A stretch of DNA of 64,000 bases, from contig NZ_CACSJJ010000012.1 in the NCBI RefSeq assembly GCF_902706295.1, positions 1 to 64,000 on the forward strand, written 5' to 3'. Numbering within the stretch: position 1 is the first letter of the stretch; each line of letters opens with the position of its first letter. The position numbers and the translations under genes were made by a program. The DNA is from Arthrobacter sp. 18067 (GTDB lineage: Bacteria; Actinomycetota; Actinomycetes; Actinomycetales; Micrococcaceae). Shown piece by piece: positions 8,403 through 17,725 of the stretch. Below the pieces are notes generated by a model. The model searched no databases and had not been told where the DNA came from. It saw only the letters and a list, made by a program, of their open reading frames with translations.

Positions 8403-9487
8403 CTAACGCAGGGCGCCCATCCACTTCATCAGGTCCGGCAGGGCGTCCAGCGCTACGGTCCCGTGAGTGGCATCAGGAAGGACATGGGATTCGACGACGG
8501 TCCCTCCTTGCGTCTGGGCTGCGACATAGGCCGCGGTGATTTCGGGGCGGACCAACGTGTCCTTTGCACCTTGGGCGACGAACAGCGGAGCGGGCAAGGG
8601 AGCTTGTGCCGGCGTGTTCTCGGCAAGGAGCTCGCTCCATCCTGGAATCTTGGTCGGATCGCCGGTGACGAACGAGCCAATCAGAGGATCCGCGATCTTG
8701 TGCAGTTCGCTGTTTTGGCCCAACAGGCAGAGCTTGGCCATGCCCGGCGCAGCGGAAGCTCCGGCAGGGGTGAGGATCGACGTCAGCGGATTACTGGGAA
8801 GCCTCGACGCGTAAGCCTGGGCGTAGGAAGTGAAGGCGTAGGCCCCGATTGTCACGCCTGAGACGTCACCGATGTCAGCGCTGAGCAAGGCCCCGAGGTT
8901 GGTGGCCGGGGCTGCAACGGCGACGCCGGCGATGGTCAGCTCGGAGGCATAGCCCGCTGCCCGTTGTGCGGCGAAGATCGCGGCGTGCCCACCCTGGGAA
9001 TGACCCCACAACACAACGCGGTCGCCGGCGCCGATTCCGTCGATCAGCCGGGCCGCCCGCGCAATATCCAGGTCCCCGTGGTGGGATGCGCCCACGAGAC
9101 GACTGTCCGCGTGCCATCTGCAGCTGGAGCAGCGGGTGCGATGACCAGACCCGAAACCAGAGTGTCCGCACCGTTGACATCGGTGGAGTGGTAAAGGATC
9201 CGCCACGCCTTGGAGCCCTCGGCGGCACCCGTGACAGGCTCCTCCCGAACAATCGTCCCGGGGGCAGCAGCGCCGGGCGCCGGGGTAGGCGCGTCATAAA
9301 ACGGGGCCACAGCTGATTCAAGGACAGCCCCTTCCCCCACCCGCACACCAAAATCGATCAAGCGGATGGCGCTGGGGGCCGCCGCGATTCCCGCCACGAT
9401 GAGCAGAGCCAGCAGAACCCGCCGGACGGTGGACTGACCGCGGGAGCGCGCGTGAGGTTCAGGTGATGGTGCCCGCCCGTCAGCCAT
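8403..9487 (-). pseudogene. Secreted lipase/esterase gene broken by an out-of-frame internal deletion
   Basis: Two pieces of one alpha/beta-hydrolase (secretory lipase type) lie in different frames. The 5' piece starts at ATG 9487 with GAGGG upstream, has an N-terminal membrane/signal segment (VRRVLLALLIVAGIAAAPSA) and reads to VVSWAHPTTG before running to a stop at 9044. The 3' piece continues in another frame from about DIARAARLIDG and contains GHSQGGHA (nucleophile Ser), the Asp region AQGAKDTLVRP and the His region DATHG, ending at 8403. In intact homologues a block of roughly 50-60 residues separates WAHPTTG from this point; here it is missing, with the joint near 9070-9080. All three catalytic residues survive in the 3' part, but it has no signal peptide. 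A sequencing or assembly error is the alternative. Confidence 0.75.
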
Positions 9488-9612
9488 GGTGGCCCTCAAT
9501 CCGGTATAGGAAGCTGTACCGAGAAATATAGGATGCCGGGCAGACTGACGCCAGCGTGCGGCGGTTCCTGGTGGCGCGCGTTGACGTAGCGCAGGTCACG
9601 ATCTATGATTTA

Positions 9613-9624
9613 TGAATCGATTCA
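9613..9624. promoter_or_regulatory. Perfect palindrome TGAATCGATTCA upstream of transporter
   Basis: A 12-base perfect palindrome in an AT-richer stretch about 100 bases before the start at 9725. The spacing suits an operator at or near the promoter. The cognate regulator is not evident among the neighbours. Confidence 0.35.
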
Positions 9625-9724
9625 AGATGTAACCTTCCTCACGCTGAATGAGCACCACATTGTTCAGTCTTGGATGGGAAGAGCTCTTGTTCCTTGCCAA
9701 CGACGACATAGGAGTTCAACCGCA

Positions 9725-11074
9725 ATGAGTGTCATGCACGGGAGGGATGTCCCCTCCACCCAGAACGAAGCCACCGGCCACAAGGATCCCAGGAAGGCCG
9801 CGATGAGCGGTTGGATCGGAAGTGCGCTGGAGTACTACGACTTCGCCCTGTACTCACTGGCAGCGACCCTCCTCTTTCCCACCATTTTCTTCCCCACCGA
9901 GAATCCCACCGTGGGCATTATCGCCTCGCTGGCCACGTATGCGGTGGGCTATGTTTCCCGCCCCCTCGGCGCCGTAGTCCTTGGTGCCTACGGTGACCGC
10001 CACGGGCGCAAAAAGGTGCTCGTGTTCGCGATGCTGCTCATGGGCTTCGCCACCTTTGCAGTGGGGCTCCTGCCCACCTACGGGCAAGTGGGGCTTCTTG
10101 CTCCCGTCCTCCTGGTAATCCTCCGCCTGATCCAAGGTTTCGCGGTCGCGGGCGAACTGGGCGGCGCCAGCGCGATGATCGTGGAGCACTCCCCCGATTC
10201 CAAGCGTGGCTTCTTCGCCAGCTTCAGCCTGCAGGGCACGCAGGTGGGCTCCATCCTCGCCACAGCCGTGCTGATTCCGCTCGCCGCCCTCCTCCCGGAA
10301 GAACAGTTCCACTCGTGGGGTTGGCGCCTGCCCTTCCTGCTCAGCGCCGTCGTGATTATCGCCGGGTACGTCATCCGCCGCCGCGTGCAGGAGCCGCCCG
10401 CCTACCTGGCTCAGTCTGAAGACGCCACCGCCAAACGCAGGTTCCCCCTGGTCGACCTCCTGCGCACCCACCCGTGGGTCCTCGTCCGATGCATCCTCAT
10501 GACGTTCACCAATGTCATCGGCATGGCCACCCTCATTTTCGGGGTCTCCTTCGCCACCCAGAAGGGCTACGGCATCGGCTTCTCCAGCAGCGAATTCCTT
10601 TGGGTCACCATGGCTGCCAATGTGGCCGCAGTAGCCACCATCCCGTTGTTCGGTGCCCTGTCAGACCGAATCGGCCGGCGTGCCCTCATGGTGGCCGGTG
10701 GAATCTCCGGCGGACTGCTGACCGTGGGGTACCTCTGGGCGATCGAACAGCGAAGCCTGCCGTTGGTGTTCATCTGCGTTGTGATCGTGCAAGGCATCCT
10801 CTTCCAGATGTGGAACGCCACCTTTGCCACCTTCTTCCAGGAGCAGTTCCCCATGCGGATGCGGGTGACAGGTTTCGCGGTCTCACAAAACATCGGCCTC
10901 ATGATCGCGTCGTTCTTCCCGAGCCTTTTCACAGCGATCGCTCCCCCGGGATCAGCGAACATCCCCATGGTCATCGGCCTGACCACACTGGGAATCTGCC
11001 TTGTCTCGGCGGTAGCCACCCTGCTGTCTTCGGACACCAAGGGCAAGACGCTGGAGGACCTCGAGGTCCGCTGA
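9725..11074 (+). CDS. MFS transporter, metabolite:proton symporter (MHS) family
   Basis: 449 residues from ATG 9725, preceded by AGGAG at a 10-base spacing; an upstream in-frame ATG at 9605 would add 40 residues that do not look like transporter sequence and would swallow the palindrome at 9613. Seen: 12 hydrophobic segments, SGWIGSALEYYDFALYS at the start of the first helix, and the MFS loop motif GAYGDRHGRKKVL between helices 2 and 3, with its repeat GALSDRIGRRALM in the second half. This pattern matches the MHS family (ShiA, KgtP, ProP), which imports organic acids or zwitterions with protons. The substrate is unknown. It converges on an APC permease across a terminator. Confidence 0.85.
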   Translation: MSVMHGRDVPSTQNEATGHKDPRKAAMSGWIGSALEYYDFALYSLAATLLFPTIFFPTENPTVGIIASLATYAVGYVSRPLGAVVLGAYGDRHGRKKVLVFAMLLMGFATFAVGLLPTYGQVGLLAPVLLVILRLIQGFAVAGELGGASAMIVEHSPDSKRGFFASFSLQGTQVGSILATAVLIPLAALLPEEQFHSWGWRLPFLLSAVVIIAGYVIRRRVQEPPAYLAQSEDATAKRRFPLVDLLRTHPWVLVRCILMTFTNVIGMATLIFGVSFATQKGYGIGFSSSEFLWVTMAANVAAVATIPLFGALSDRIGRRALMVAGGISGGLLTVGYLWAIEQRSLPLVFICVVIVQGILFQMWNATFATFFQEQFPMRMRVTGFAVSQNIGLMIASFFPSLFTAIAPPGSANIPMVIGLTTLGICLVSAVATLLSSDTKGKTLEDLEVR

Positions 11075-11077
11075 CGG

Positions 11078-11134
11078 ACGACGGCGGCAGCTCGCCCGGT
11101 TCTGCAAGGAACCCAGGTGACCTGCCGCCGTCGT
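11078..11134. terminator. GACGGCGG-stem hairpin between convergent genes
   Basis: Thirteen-base perfect arms ACGACGGCGGCAG (11078-11090) and CTGCCGCCGTCGT (11122-11134) with a 31-base loop, between two converging stop codons. Probably a bidirectional terminator, and one of five similar elements in the window. Confidence 0.7.
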
Positions 11135-11144
11135 GCATTAGGAG

Positions 11145-12653
11145 CTAGTCCTTGACCAGCTCCGCGGTCTGGCTGGCCGGAGCGACTGCGTCACGCACCT
11201 TCTTGCCGCGGGCATAGCCCACCAGCCCAAGGGCCAGGATGCAACCGAGGGTGCCAAGCGCAAAAGCCTCGAACGTGAACTGCGAGACGCCCCACGTTGC
11301 TTCGAAGTCGTATTCCAAGCCGAAGAGCACGTCCAGGGTTCCCGGGAAGATAGCCACCCAGGACCCGACCAGGATCCAGGCGAAGCAGATGTAGCCGAGG
11401 ATACGGAAGCCCGCGTCCGGGACCGGAACCTTGAAGGGCCGGTCAGCGTGTGGATATTTGCTCCGGAGCTTCACCGCCGCAGGTATCGCCAGCAAGTAGC
11501 TGAGCAGGAACGTCGAGATCGCGATGGAGAGGACCACTCCGAACAGTGCGCTGCTGGTGCCGCTGAGCTGCATGGCCGCCAGCATGAACAGGGTCGCCAC
11601 CACACCGGAGAGCGTATTGACGCGGATAGGCGTGCCCAGCTTTGGATGGAAGCGGCCGAAGAAGCCTCCGAAGAAGGAGCCATCTGCTGCAGCCATGGCC
11701 TGCATGCGGTCACTGATGATCATCCACGCGGCACCTTGCGAGACCAGGATGAAGCAGAAAACTACCGCGGAAATGGACAACATGACCTCAGCGGCAGGGC
11801 CAAAGACTGTATAGACCGTGGCCACTGCGCCGAACAGCCCTCCAATACCGGTGATCTGGTCCAGCGGCACCACCAGCAGGATGGCAAGGATGGGGAGCAG
11901 GTAGCTCGCGGCCGCAATCATCGAGGAGCGGGCCACCGAGATGGGAACATCCTTGGCCGGGTTCTTCATCTCTCCTGCTGCGCTGTTGCCGGACTCGAAG
12001 CCGAGGAACGAGAACAGCAGTAGTGGAGTGACGCCCAGGAAGCCGGCAAGCGTTGGCGAGAAGAAGCCCAGGTCCAAGCCGTTGAAACCATGCTGCAGCC
12101 CGTAAACCAACGTGACGATGATGAAGAAGGTCAGAAATGCGACCTTGAGGATGGCGCCCAGCGACGGCAGCCACTTGCCGTGCTTCAGGCTGATGATTGC
12201 CGAGGTCACCGTGATCCAAATGAACACCAGCTTGAAAATGTAGTCACTGACGCTGCCGGCCTCCACATGGCCCACGTACTCGGACCACGTTTCCACTGCC
12301 ACGAAGGCCATGGCACCGCCCACCCAGACCGGCTGCGTTACCCAGGTGAAAAGGGACGTGATGGCTGCAACCACGCGGCCAAACGCCATCTTGGTCCAGA
12401 CGTAGACGCCGCCCTCTTCGGTGAAGGCGCCGCCGGTCTCGGCGAAGATCAGTCCATACGGGACCATGAACGTGACGGCCAGAATGAGCGTCCAGGTAAA
12501 GGTTTCCCCGCCGAAACCGGAGACCTGGCCCAGGACCTCAACTGAAATGACGGCGGCGACCACCAACAACAAGATGTCGAAGCGGCCAAGGGATTTTTGC
12601 AGATGCTTGCTCTGCTCTTGCGCGAGCCGGGTTGAGGCTACTGGCTGATCCAT
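11145..12653 (-). CDS. APC superfamily amino acid/amine permease
   Basis: 502 residues; ATG at 12653 with AAGGA seven bases upstream. About 12 hydrophobic segments. The first region (VISVEVLGQVSGFGGETF) and ETGGAFTEEGGVYVWTKMAFG resemble the glutamate/GABA antiporter and polyamine/amine branch of the APC superfamily, whose members import or exchange amino acids or amines across the plasma membrane. The next gene on the same strand is an aldehyde dehydrogenase of the aminobutyraldehyde type, and a copper amine oxidase lies close by, so amine uptake is a reasonable inference. Substrate specificity cannot be read directly. Confidence 0.85.
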   Translation of the reverse strand: MDQPVASTRLAQEQSKHLQKSLGRFDILLLVVAAVISVEVLGQVSGFGGETFTWTLILAVTFMVPYGLIFAETGGAFTEEGGVYVWTKMAFGRVVAAITSLFTWVTQPVWVGGAMAFVAVETWSEYVGHVEAGSVSDYIFKLVFIWITVTSAIISLKHGKWLPSLGAILKVAFLTFFIIVTLVYGLQHGFNGLDLGFFSPTLAGFLGVTPLLLFSFLGFESGNSAAGEMKNPAKDVPISVARSSMIAAASYLLPILAILLVVPLDQITGIGGLFGAVATVYTVFGPAAEVMLSISAVVFCFILVSQGAAWMIISDRMQAMAAADGSFFGGFFGRFHPKLGTPIRVNTLSGVVATLFMLAAMQLSGTSSALFGVVLSIAISTFLLSYLLAIPAAVKLRSKYPHADRPFKVPVPDAGFRILGYICFAWILVGSWVAIFPGTLDVLFGLEYDFEATWGVSQFTFEAFALGTLGCILALGLVGYARGKKVRDAVAPASQTAELVKD

Positions 12654-12809
12654 GATCGATCCTTTGCTACTGCTTAAGTTTGCTACTGAGCAAGAAGGGT
12701 GGGAAGGGAGAGTGTCTTCACGACTGGTGCGATGGGGAGGGACAAGCGGGTTCTCGTCTACGTTGACGTGGTCCGGTCCACTGTGAGCCCCAGCGTAGGC
12801 GCGGGAACT

Positions 12810-12838
12810 GCATCACGTAAACCATGGAATTGTGATGC
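12810..12838. promoter_or_regulatory. Inverted repeat GCATCAC-N15-GTGATGC
   Basis: Seven-base perfect arms at 12810-12816 and 12832-12838 in the 213-base gap between the aldehyde dehydrogenase stop (12867) and the permease start (12653). It may be an operator for the permease; as a terminator for the dehydrogenase it would be weak. The rest of the gap shows nothing recognisable. Confidence 0.3.
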
Positions 12839-12866
12839 TTATCAACGTTTTTACAGATGAAAAAAC

Positions 12867-14363
12867 TCAGCCGAACTGGATCCATGCAGTCTTCAGCGCG
12901 GTGTAGTTGTCGAAGGCGTGCAGGGAGAGGTCCCGGCCAAATCCGGACTGCTTGAAGCCCCCGAACGGCGTGGTGTTCCCCAGAGCGTCCACGGTGTTGA
13001 CGGAGACCGTTCCGGCCAGCAACTCCCCTGCCACCCGATGGCCGCGGGACAGGTTGGAGGTCCAGACGGACGCTGCCAACCCATAGTCGGTGGCATTGGC
13101 CAAACGCACCGCCTCGTCCTCCGAGTCGAAGGCGTGCAGTACCGCCACGGGACCAAAAATCTCCTCGCGGTGGACCTCGTGGTCCGCCGGGAGGCCGCCG
13201 AGCAGCGTGGGTTCCAGATAGGCGTCGGAGCCGTGAATTTCCCGCCGCTCGCCACCGAAAAGCACCTCACCTTCGGCACGGCCACGCCGGATCCAGCCCT
13301 CGACGTCGGACGCGTGGGCGCTGCTGATCAGGGCTCCGTTGCCTTCCAAACCGGCCAGTGGATCCGCGGGTCGATAATCGGCCGCCGCCTCGGCAAACAA
13401 GGCTGCGAACTCGTCGTGGATAGCCCGCTGGACCAGGACCCGTGAGTTCGCGGAGCATACTTGGCCTTGGTTATAGAAGGCCCCAAAGGCAGCTTTGGCT
13501 GCCGCCTCACGCAGGTCGGCCGTGTCGGCGAAGATGATGTTGGAGCTCTTGCCGCCCGCTTCGAGGCTCAGCCGCTTGAGGTTGCTGCGGCCCGAGGCTT
13601 CCAGCAAGGTGCGGGAAACGGCAGTGGATCCCGTGAAGGCCAGGGCATCAACGTCCATATGGTGCGCCAAAGCCGCGCCGACTTCGCGGCCCGTGCCGGT
13701 AATGATGTTCAGCACCCCATCCGGGAGGCCCGCCTCCGTCGCCAATTCGGCGAGGCGCAGCACACTCAGTGAGGTCTGTTCGGCGGGCTTGAGCACTACG
13801 GTGTTTCCGGCAGCGAGCGCCGGTGCCAGTTTCCACACTGCGATTTCCAGCGGGAAGTTCCACGGCACGATGGCCGCCACCACGCCCAGGGGCTCGCGCG
13901 TCACCAGGGCAGTGGCCCCGGGCGGGACTGCCGGTAGTTCACCATTCTGCTTGTCGGCTGCCTCCGCGTACCAGCGGAGTGTGGAGATAGCGCCGGGCAC
14001 GTCCACGGTGGTGGTCTGCAGGATCGGCTTGCCGCTGTCCAGCGTCTCCAGGAGCGCCAGCTCATCGGCGTGCCGCTCCATCAGCGCGGCGAGCGCCAGC
14101 AGCAGGCCCTTCCGCTTTTCGGCCCCCAAGCGGGACCACGACGGGAAAGCCCGCCTGGCGACCGCTACTGCGCGATCGACGTCGTCGGCGCCGCATGCAG
14201 CCAGGTCAGCAAGGACACGGCCGTCAATCGGGCTGCTCGTGGAGCGCGTTAGTCCAGAACTGGATGCTGCTCGTCCGCCGTCGATGTACGCCCTCCCGTC
14301 GGTCGTCAGGGCGTCGGCTCGGCCGTGCCAGTCGGAGGACAGCGTGATGGAAGTGGTGTTCAT
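12867..14363 (-). CDS. NAD(P)-dependent aldehyde dehydrogenase, aminoaldehyde type
   Basis: 498 residues, the usual length. Seen: the WNFP anion-hole segment (168-171), GNTVVLKPAEQT, the general-base Glu in LSLEAGG (about 268) and the nucleophile Cys in YNQGQVCSANSR (about 303), so the active site is intact. Overall resemblance is to gamma-glutamyl-gamma-aminobutyraldehyde/betaine-aldehyde type enzymes, which oxidise aldehydes made by amine oxidases to acids. It lies 24 bases downstream of a small membrane protein, with which it should be co-transcribed, and divergent from the copper amine oxidase, whose aldehyde product it may consume. Cytosolic. Confidence 0.88.
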   Translation of the reverse strand: MNTTSITLSSDWHGRADALTTDGRAYIDGGRAASSSGLTRSTSSPIDGRVLADLAACGADDVDRAVAVARRAFPSWSRLGAEKRKGLLLALAALMERHADELALLETLDSGKPILQTTTVDVPGAISTLRWYAEAADKQNGELPAVPPGATALVTREPLGVVAAIVPWNFPLEIAVWKLAPALAAGNTVVLKPAEQTSLSVLRLAELATEAGLPDGVLNIITGTGREVGAALAHHMDVDALAFTGSTAVSRTLLEASGRSNLKRLSLEAGGKSSNIIFADTADLREAAAKAAFGAFYNQGQVCSANSRVLVQRAIHDEFAALFAEAAADYRPADPLAGLEGNGALISSAHASDVEGWIRRGRAEGEVLFGGERREIHGSDAYLEPTLLGGLPADHEVHREEIFGPVAVLHAFDSEDEAVRLANATDYGLAASVWTSNLSRGHRVAGELLAGTVSVNTVDALGNTTPFGGFKQSGFGRDLSLHAFDNYTALKTAWIQFG

Positions 14364-14387
14364 GGTGACTCCTGGGTTTCGGGGGTT

Positions 14388-14855
14388 TCAGTCTTGGTGC
14401 GGTGTTGCGGGACGGGTCATGCGGAGGGCGGCCGAAGCAGCCATGAGGCAAAGCAGTTCAACGCCGATGAGGGTGAGCATTGCCGGCTGGTGGTCCGGCA
14501 CTGAGGCGTCTTGGACCTTGACGTGATGGCTGCCGGCGCCAGTCCCCAGCAGCAGGACCAGATGGATCAGGATCATCCCGGCACTCATGGCCAGGAGGTG
14601 TCCGGCGGCGCGTGGTGCAGCCGGCCTGCCGCGCAAGCGCAATCTCCTCCGGGTGGGAGAACCTGCCATGGGTGCGGCGCAGGCCAAGCACGCAATGCCC
14701 ATCGCCGCCATCCACCAGCCCATGGCGCCTGCCGGGACGTTTGCTGCTGCCACCACATGGGCTACCGCACTTCCCGCCGCGGCCACGCCCACAAGGCCCG
14801 CGGAAACGGGCGTGGCTGTGTCTCGCCGCCAGGGTAGGCGGGATTGATGGTTCAT
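14388..14855 (-). CDS. Small integral membrane protein, unknown function
   Basis: 155 residues beginning at ATG 14855. Four hydrophobic segments can be seen (about residues 17-38, 43-60, 82-102 and 126-142), with a basic loop [18 protein letters not shown] between the second and third and histidines around GSHH. I do not recognise a family. It is the first gene of a two-gene unit with the aldehyde dehydrogenase and is divergent from the copper amine oxidase. A role in metal supply or transport for that enzyme is possible but speculative. Codon use looks like that of the neighbours. Confidence 0.6.
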   Translation of the reverse strand: MNHQSRLPWRRDTATPVSAGLVGVAAAGSAVAHVVAAANVPAGAMGWWMAAMGIACLACAAPMAGSPTRRRLRLRGRPAAPRAAGHLLAMSAGMILIHLVLLLGTGAGSHHVKVQDASVPDHQPAMLTLIGVELLCLMAASAALRMTRPATPHQD

Positions 14856-14974
14856 GGTTCTCCTGGCCGCCGGCGACGTTTGGGGGGAGGACTTTACGCC
14901 GGGCTTGTGAGGTGGGTAACATCAAAGCGTTGGTTGAACAGTTGTACCATCAAAAATCGACTTCAGGAAGTGCC

Positions 14975-16951
14975 ATGACCCTTCAAACCACCCCTTTGGC
15001 CGCAACGACGCAGGCTCCGCTGGGGCAGCATCCGCTTGAGCAGCTCTCGGCACAGGAAATCCACCTGGCCCGGCGGATCCTGGCGGAGGCCGGCCTCGTC
15101 GCAGAGACCACCCGCTTCGCCTATCTGGGCCTGATCGAGCCACCCAAGGCCGCCTTCCAGGGAGACACCGCAGACACCCCTCGCTTGGTTCGCGCCATGC
15201 TCTGGGACGCTGCGCAGTCGCGCTCCCTCGACGTGCGCCTTTCGCTGACCACAGGGCTCGTCGTGGACAAGCGTGAACTGAATCCGGAAATCGATGGCCA
15301 GCTGCCGGTCCTCCTGGAGGAATTCGGGATCATCGAGGACATCCTGGCTGTGGATCCACAGTGGAACGCAGCCTTGGCCAGCAGGGGCTTGACGCCGGCG
15401 CAGGTCCGCGTCGCCCCTTTATCAGCAGGCGTTTTCGAGTACGGCAACGAGGAAGGCAAACGTCTGCTTCGCGGCCTCGGGTTCCGCCAGGACCACCCCG
15501 CAGACCACCCGTGGGCCCACCCGATTGACGGGTTGGTGGCGTTTGTTGATGTGGAGAACCGCCGGGTGAACCACCTCATCGATGACGGCCCGGTCCCCGT
15601 CCCCGAGGTCAACGGCAACTACACCGACCCCACGATTCACGGCGAACTCCGCACCGACCTGAAGCCGATCGAGATCACCCAGCCCGAGGGTCCCAGCTTC
15701 ACGTTGGAGGGCAATCACCTGTCCTGGGCAGGCTGGGACCTGCGCGTAGGCTTCGATGCCCGCGAAGGATTGGTGCTCCACCAACTGCACCACTCGCACC
15801 AGGGTCGCAGGCGGCCGGTGGTCCACCGCGCGTCCATCTCCGAAATGGTGGTCCCCTACGGCGACCCTTCCCCCTACCGCAGCTGGCAGAACTACTTCGA
15901 TTCCGGAGAATACCTGGTGGGCCGGGACGCCAACTCGCTCAAGCTGGGTTGCGACTGCCTGGGCGACATCACGTACATGTCGCCTGTGGTGGCCGATGAC
16001 TTCGGAAACCCGCGAACCATCGAGAACGGCATCTGCATCCATGAGGAAGACGCAGGAATCCTGTGGAAGCACACGGATGAGTGGGCCGGCTCCAATGAGG
16101 TTCGCCGCAACCGCCGACTGGTGGTCTCGTTCTTCACCACCGTGGGCAATTACGATTACGGCTTCTACTGGTACCTGTACCTGGACGGCACCATCGAGTT
16201 CGAGGCGAAGGCCACGGGCATCGTGTTCACGGCAGCGCTCCCGGACAAGGACTATGCCTACGCTTCCGAGATCGCTCCGGGCCTTGGCGCGCCCTACCAC
16301 CAGCACCTCTTCAGCGCCCGGCTGGACATGATGATCGACGGCGGGACGAACCGGGTTGAGGAACTGGACCTGGTGCGACTGCCCAAAGGACCAGGAAATC
16401 CGCACGGCAACGCCTTCACGCAGAAGCGCACAGTGTTGGCCCGTGAATCGGAGGCAGTCCGCGACGCCGACGGCACCAAGGGACGGGTGTGGCACATCAG
16501 CAACCCCGGGTCCCTGAACCACTTGGGCCACCCTGTGGGCTACACCCTCTACCCGGAGGGCAACCCCACGCTGGCCATGGCGGATGATTCCTCGATCGCC
16601 TCGCGGGCCGCCTTCGCACGGCACCACCTCTGGGTCACGCAGCACGCCGAGGACGAGCTCTACGCCGCCGGCGACTTCGTCAACCAGCACCCCGGGGGTG
16701 CAGGGCTTCCCGCATACGTGGCCAAGGACCGTAATCTTGACGGCCAGGACCTCGTGGTGTGGCACTCGTTCGGCCTGACGCATTTCCCCCGTCCTGAGGA
16801 CTGGCCCATCATGCCCGTGGACACCACCGGCTTCACGCTGAAGCCGCACGGCTTCTTCGATCAGAACCCCACCCTCAACGTGCCATCGTCGGCGGCGGGC
16901 CACTGCGCCACCGCCGTCGGGCAGGCCGAGCCCGGCCACTGCGCGCACTGA
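14975..16951 (+). CDS. tynA: Copper-containing primary amine oxidase (TPQ)
   Basis: 658 residues from ATG 14975, which has AGGAAG five bases upstream; the open frame extends leftward, but only as the complement of the membrane-protein gene. The enzyme oxidises primary amines to aldehydes with release of ammonia and hydrogen peroxide. Seen: the tyrosine that becomes topaquinone in GNYDYG (Tyr about 393), the catalytic-base Asp in NYFDSGEY (about 309), and the three copper histidines in YHQHLF (about 442 and 444) and [11 protein letters not shown] (about 603). All key residues are present, and the pattern matches the Arthrobacter phenylethylamine and histamine oxidases. No signal peptide, so cytosolic. 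Divergent from the aldehyde dehydrogenase unit and followed by a TetR gene. Confidence 0.95.
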   Translation: MTLQTTPLAATTQAPLGQHPLEQLSAQEIHLARRILAEAGLVAETTRFAYLGLIEPPKAAFQGDTADTPRLVRAMLWDAAQSRSLDVRLSLTTGLVVDKRELNPEIDGQLPVLLEEFGIIEDILAVDPQWNAALASRGLTPAQVRVAPLSAGVFEYGNEEGKRLLRGLGFRQDHPADHPWAHPIDGLVAFVDVENRRVNHLIDDGPVPVPEVNGNYTDPTIHGELRTDLKPIEITQPEGPSFTLEGNHLSWAGWDLRVGFDAREGLVLHQLHHSHQGRRRPVVHRASISEMVVPYGDPSPYRSWQNYFDSGEYLVGRDANSLKLGCDCLGDITYMSPVVADDFGNPRTIENGICIHEEDAGILWKHTDEWAGSNEVRRNRRLVVSFFTTVGNYDYGFYWYLYLDGTIEFEAKATGIVFTAALPDKDYAYASEIAPGLGAPYHQHLFSARLDMMIDGGTNRVEELDLVRLPKGPGNPHGNAFTQKRTVLARESEAVRDADGTKGRVWHISNPGSLNHLGHPVGYTLYPEGNPTLAMADDSSIASRAAFARHHLWVTQHAEDELYAAGDFVNQHPGGAGLPAYVAKDRNLDGQDLVVWHSFGLTHFPRPEDWPIMPVDTTGFTLKPHGFFDQNPTLNVPSSAAGHCATAVGQAEPGHCAH

Positions 16952-16964
16952 AGCCGGGCACACA

Positions 16965-17023
16965 GAGCACCCACTTACCACCGCGGGGAAACGCACGCGC
17001 GTTCCCGCGGTGGTAGGGTGCTC
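16965..17023. terminator. Long two-part hairpin after the amine oxidase
   Basis: Arms GAGCACCC (16965-16972) with GGGTGCTC (17016-17023), and inside them ACCACCGCGGG (16977-16987) with CCCGCGGTGGT (17004-17014). It lies between the amine oxidase stop and the TetR start. Most likely a terminator; because the TetR gene starts 41 bases later, it could also hold an operator. Confidence 0.6.
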
Positions 17024-17063
17024 ACGGCCCGGCCATGGCCACCCGCCCGAACGAAGGAGCAGC

Positions 17064-17669
17064 ATGCCCCGCTTGGTTGATCACGAGGAACGTCGCCGTT
17101 CCATCATCGAGACCACGTGGCGGCTGATCGCGGAGCAGGGCATCGAGAACGCCAGCATGCGCGACATTGCCCGGGAGTGCGGCTACGCGGCACCGGGCGT
17201 GCTGGCCCACTACTTCCCCAATAAGGACGCACTGCTGCTGGCGTCCTATGAGTTGATCTGCGAACGCACCAACGAACGCATCGCGGCTGGCACGGCGGGT
17301 CGCCGCGGACTATCAGCCTTGCGCAGCCTGTGCCTGGAAATCATCCCGGCCGACCCCCTCACCGTGGTGGAAGCCCGCGTGGCAGTTTCCTTCTGGCAGC
17401 GCGCGCAGACCGAAGACGCGCTGCGCGCCGTCGGTCGGGAGGCCCTGCTGCACTGGCGGGGCCTGGTGATGGGCTTCCTCGCCCAAGCAGAGCACGACGG
17501 CGAATGCGAACCTTTGGTGGACCCGGACGCGGTAGCCGATGAGCTGCTGAACATCATGATGGGCCTGCACGTCACCTCCATGCTGGATCCGGACGCCGTC
17601 ACAGGTTCCCGGCAGCGGCATCTGGTGGAGCGGGCGCTTGCACGGCTGGCCGCCCGGAAACAGGCGTAG
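17064..17669 (+). CDS. TetR family regulator, BetI-like
   Basis: 201 residues from ATG 17064, with GAAGGAG seven bases upstream; an earlier in-frame start at 17010 would overlap the hairpin and is less likely. The first 50 residues form the TetR helix-turn-helix (SMRDIARECGYAAPGVLAHYFPNKDALL), and the C-terminal domain resembles the BetI-type ligand-binding domain. Downstream of the copper amine oxidase and convergent with an MHS transporter, it probably responds to an amine or aldehyde and controls one of these neighbours. No direct target can be shown. Confidence 0.85.
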   Translation: MPRLVDHEERRRSIIETTWRLIAEQGIENASMRDIARECGYAAPGVLAHYFPNKDALLLASYELICERTNERIAAGTAGRRGLSALRSLCLEIIPADPLTVVEARVAVSFWQRAQTEDALRAVGREALLHWRGLVMGFLAQAEHDGECEPLVDPDAVADELLNIMMGLHVTSMLDPDAVTGSRQRHLVERALARLAARKQA

Positions 17670-17696
17670 CCCGGGCTCAGAATCTGAGCCCGGGCT
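17668..17696. terminator. Perfect hairpin between convergent TetR and transporter genes
   Basis: Fourteen-base perfect arms AGCCCGGGCTCAGA and TCTGAGCCCGGGCT separated by one base. It overlaps the last bases of the TetR stop codon and is followed by a short T-containing stretch. Bidirectional terminator. Confidence 0.8.
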
Positions 17697-17725
17697 GCGC
17701 CTTGTCTTTAGTTATGCCACCTCGG

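Noticed and set aside
9605..9724. Upstream start for the first MHS transporter
   Set aside because: It would include the palindrome at 9613 and 40 residues unlike the family. ATG 9725 has an AGGAG ribosome site.
15422..17065. 547-codon open frame on the minus strand opposite the copper amine oxidase
   Set aside because: The plus-strand gene carries every active-site residue of the amine oxidase family. The antisense frame has no motif and is a by-product of GC-rich third positions.
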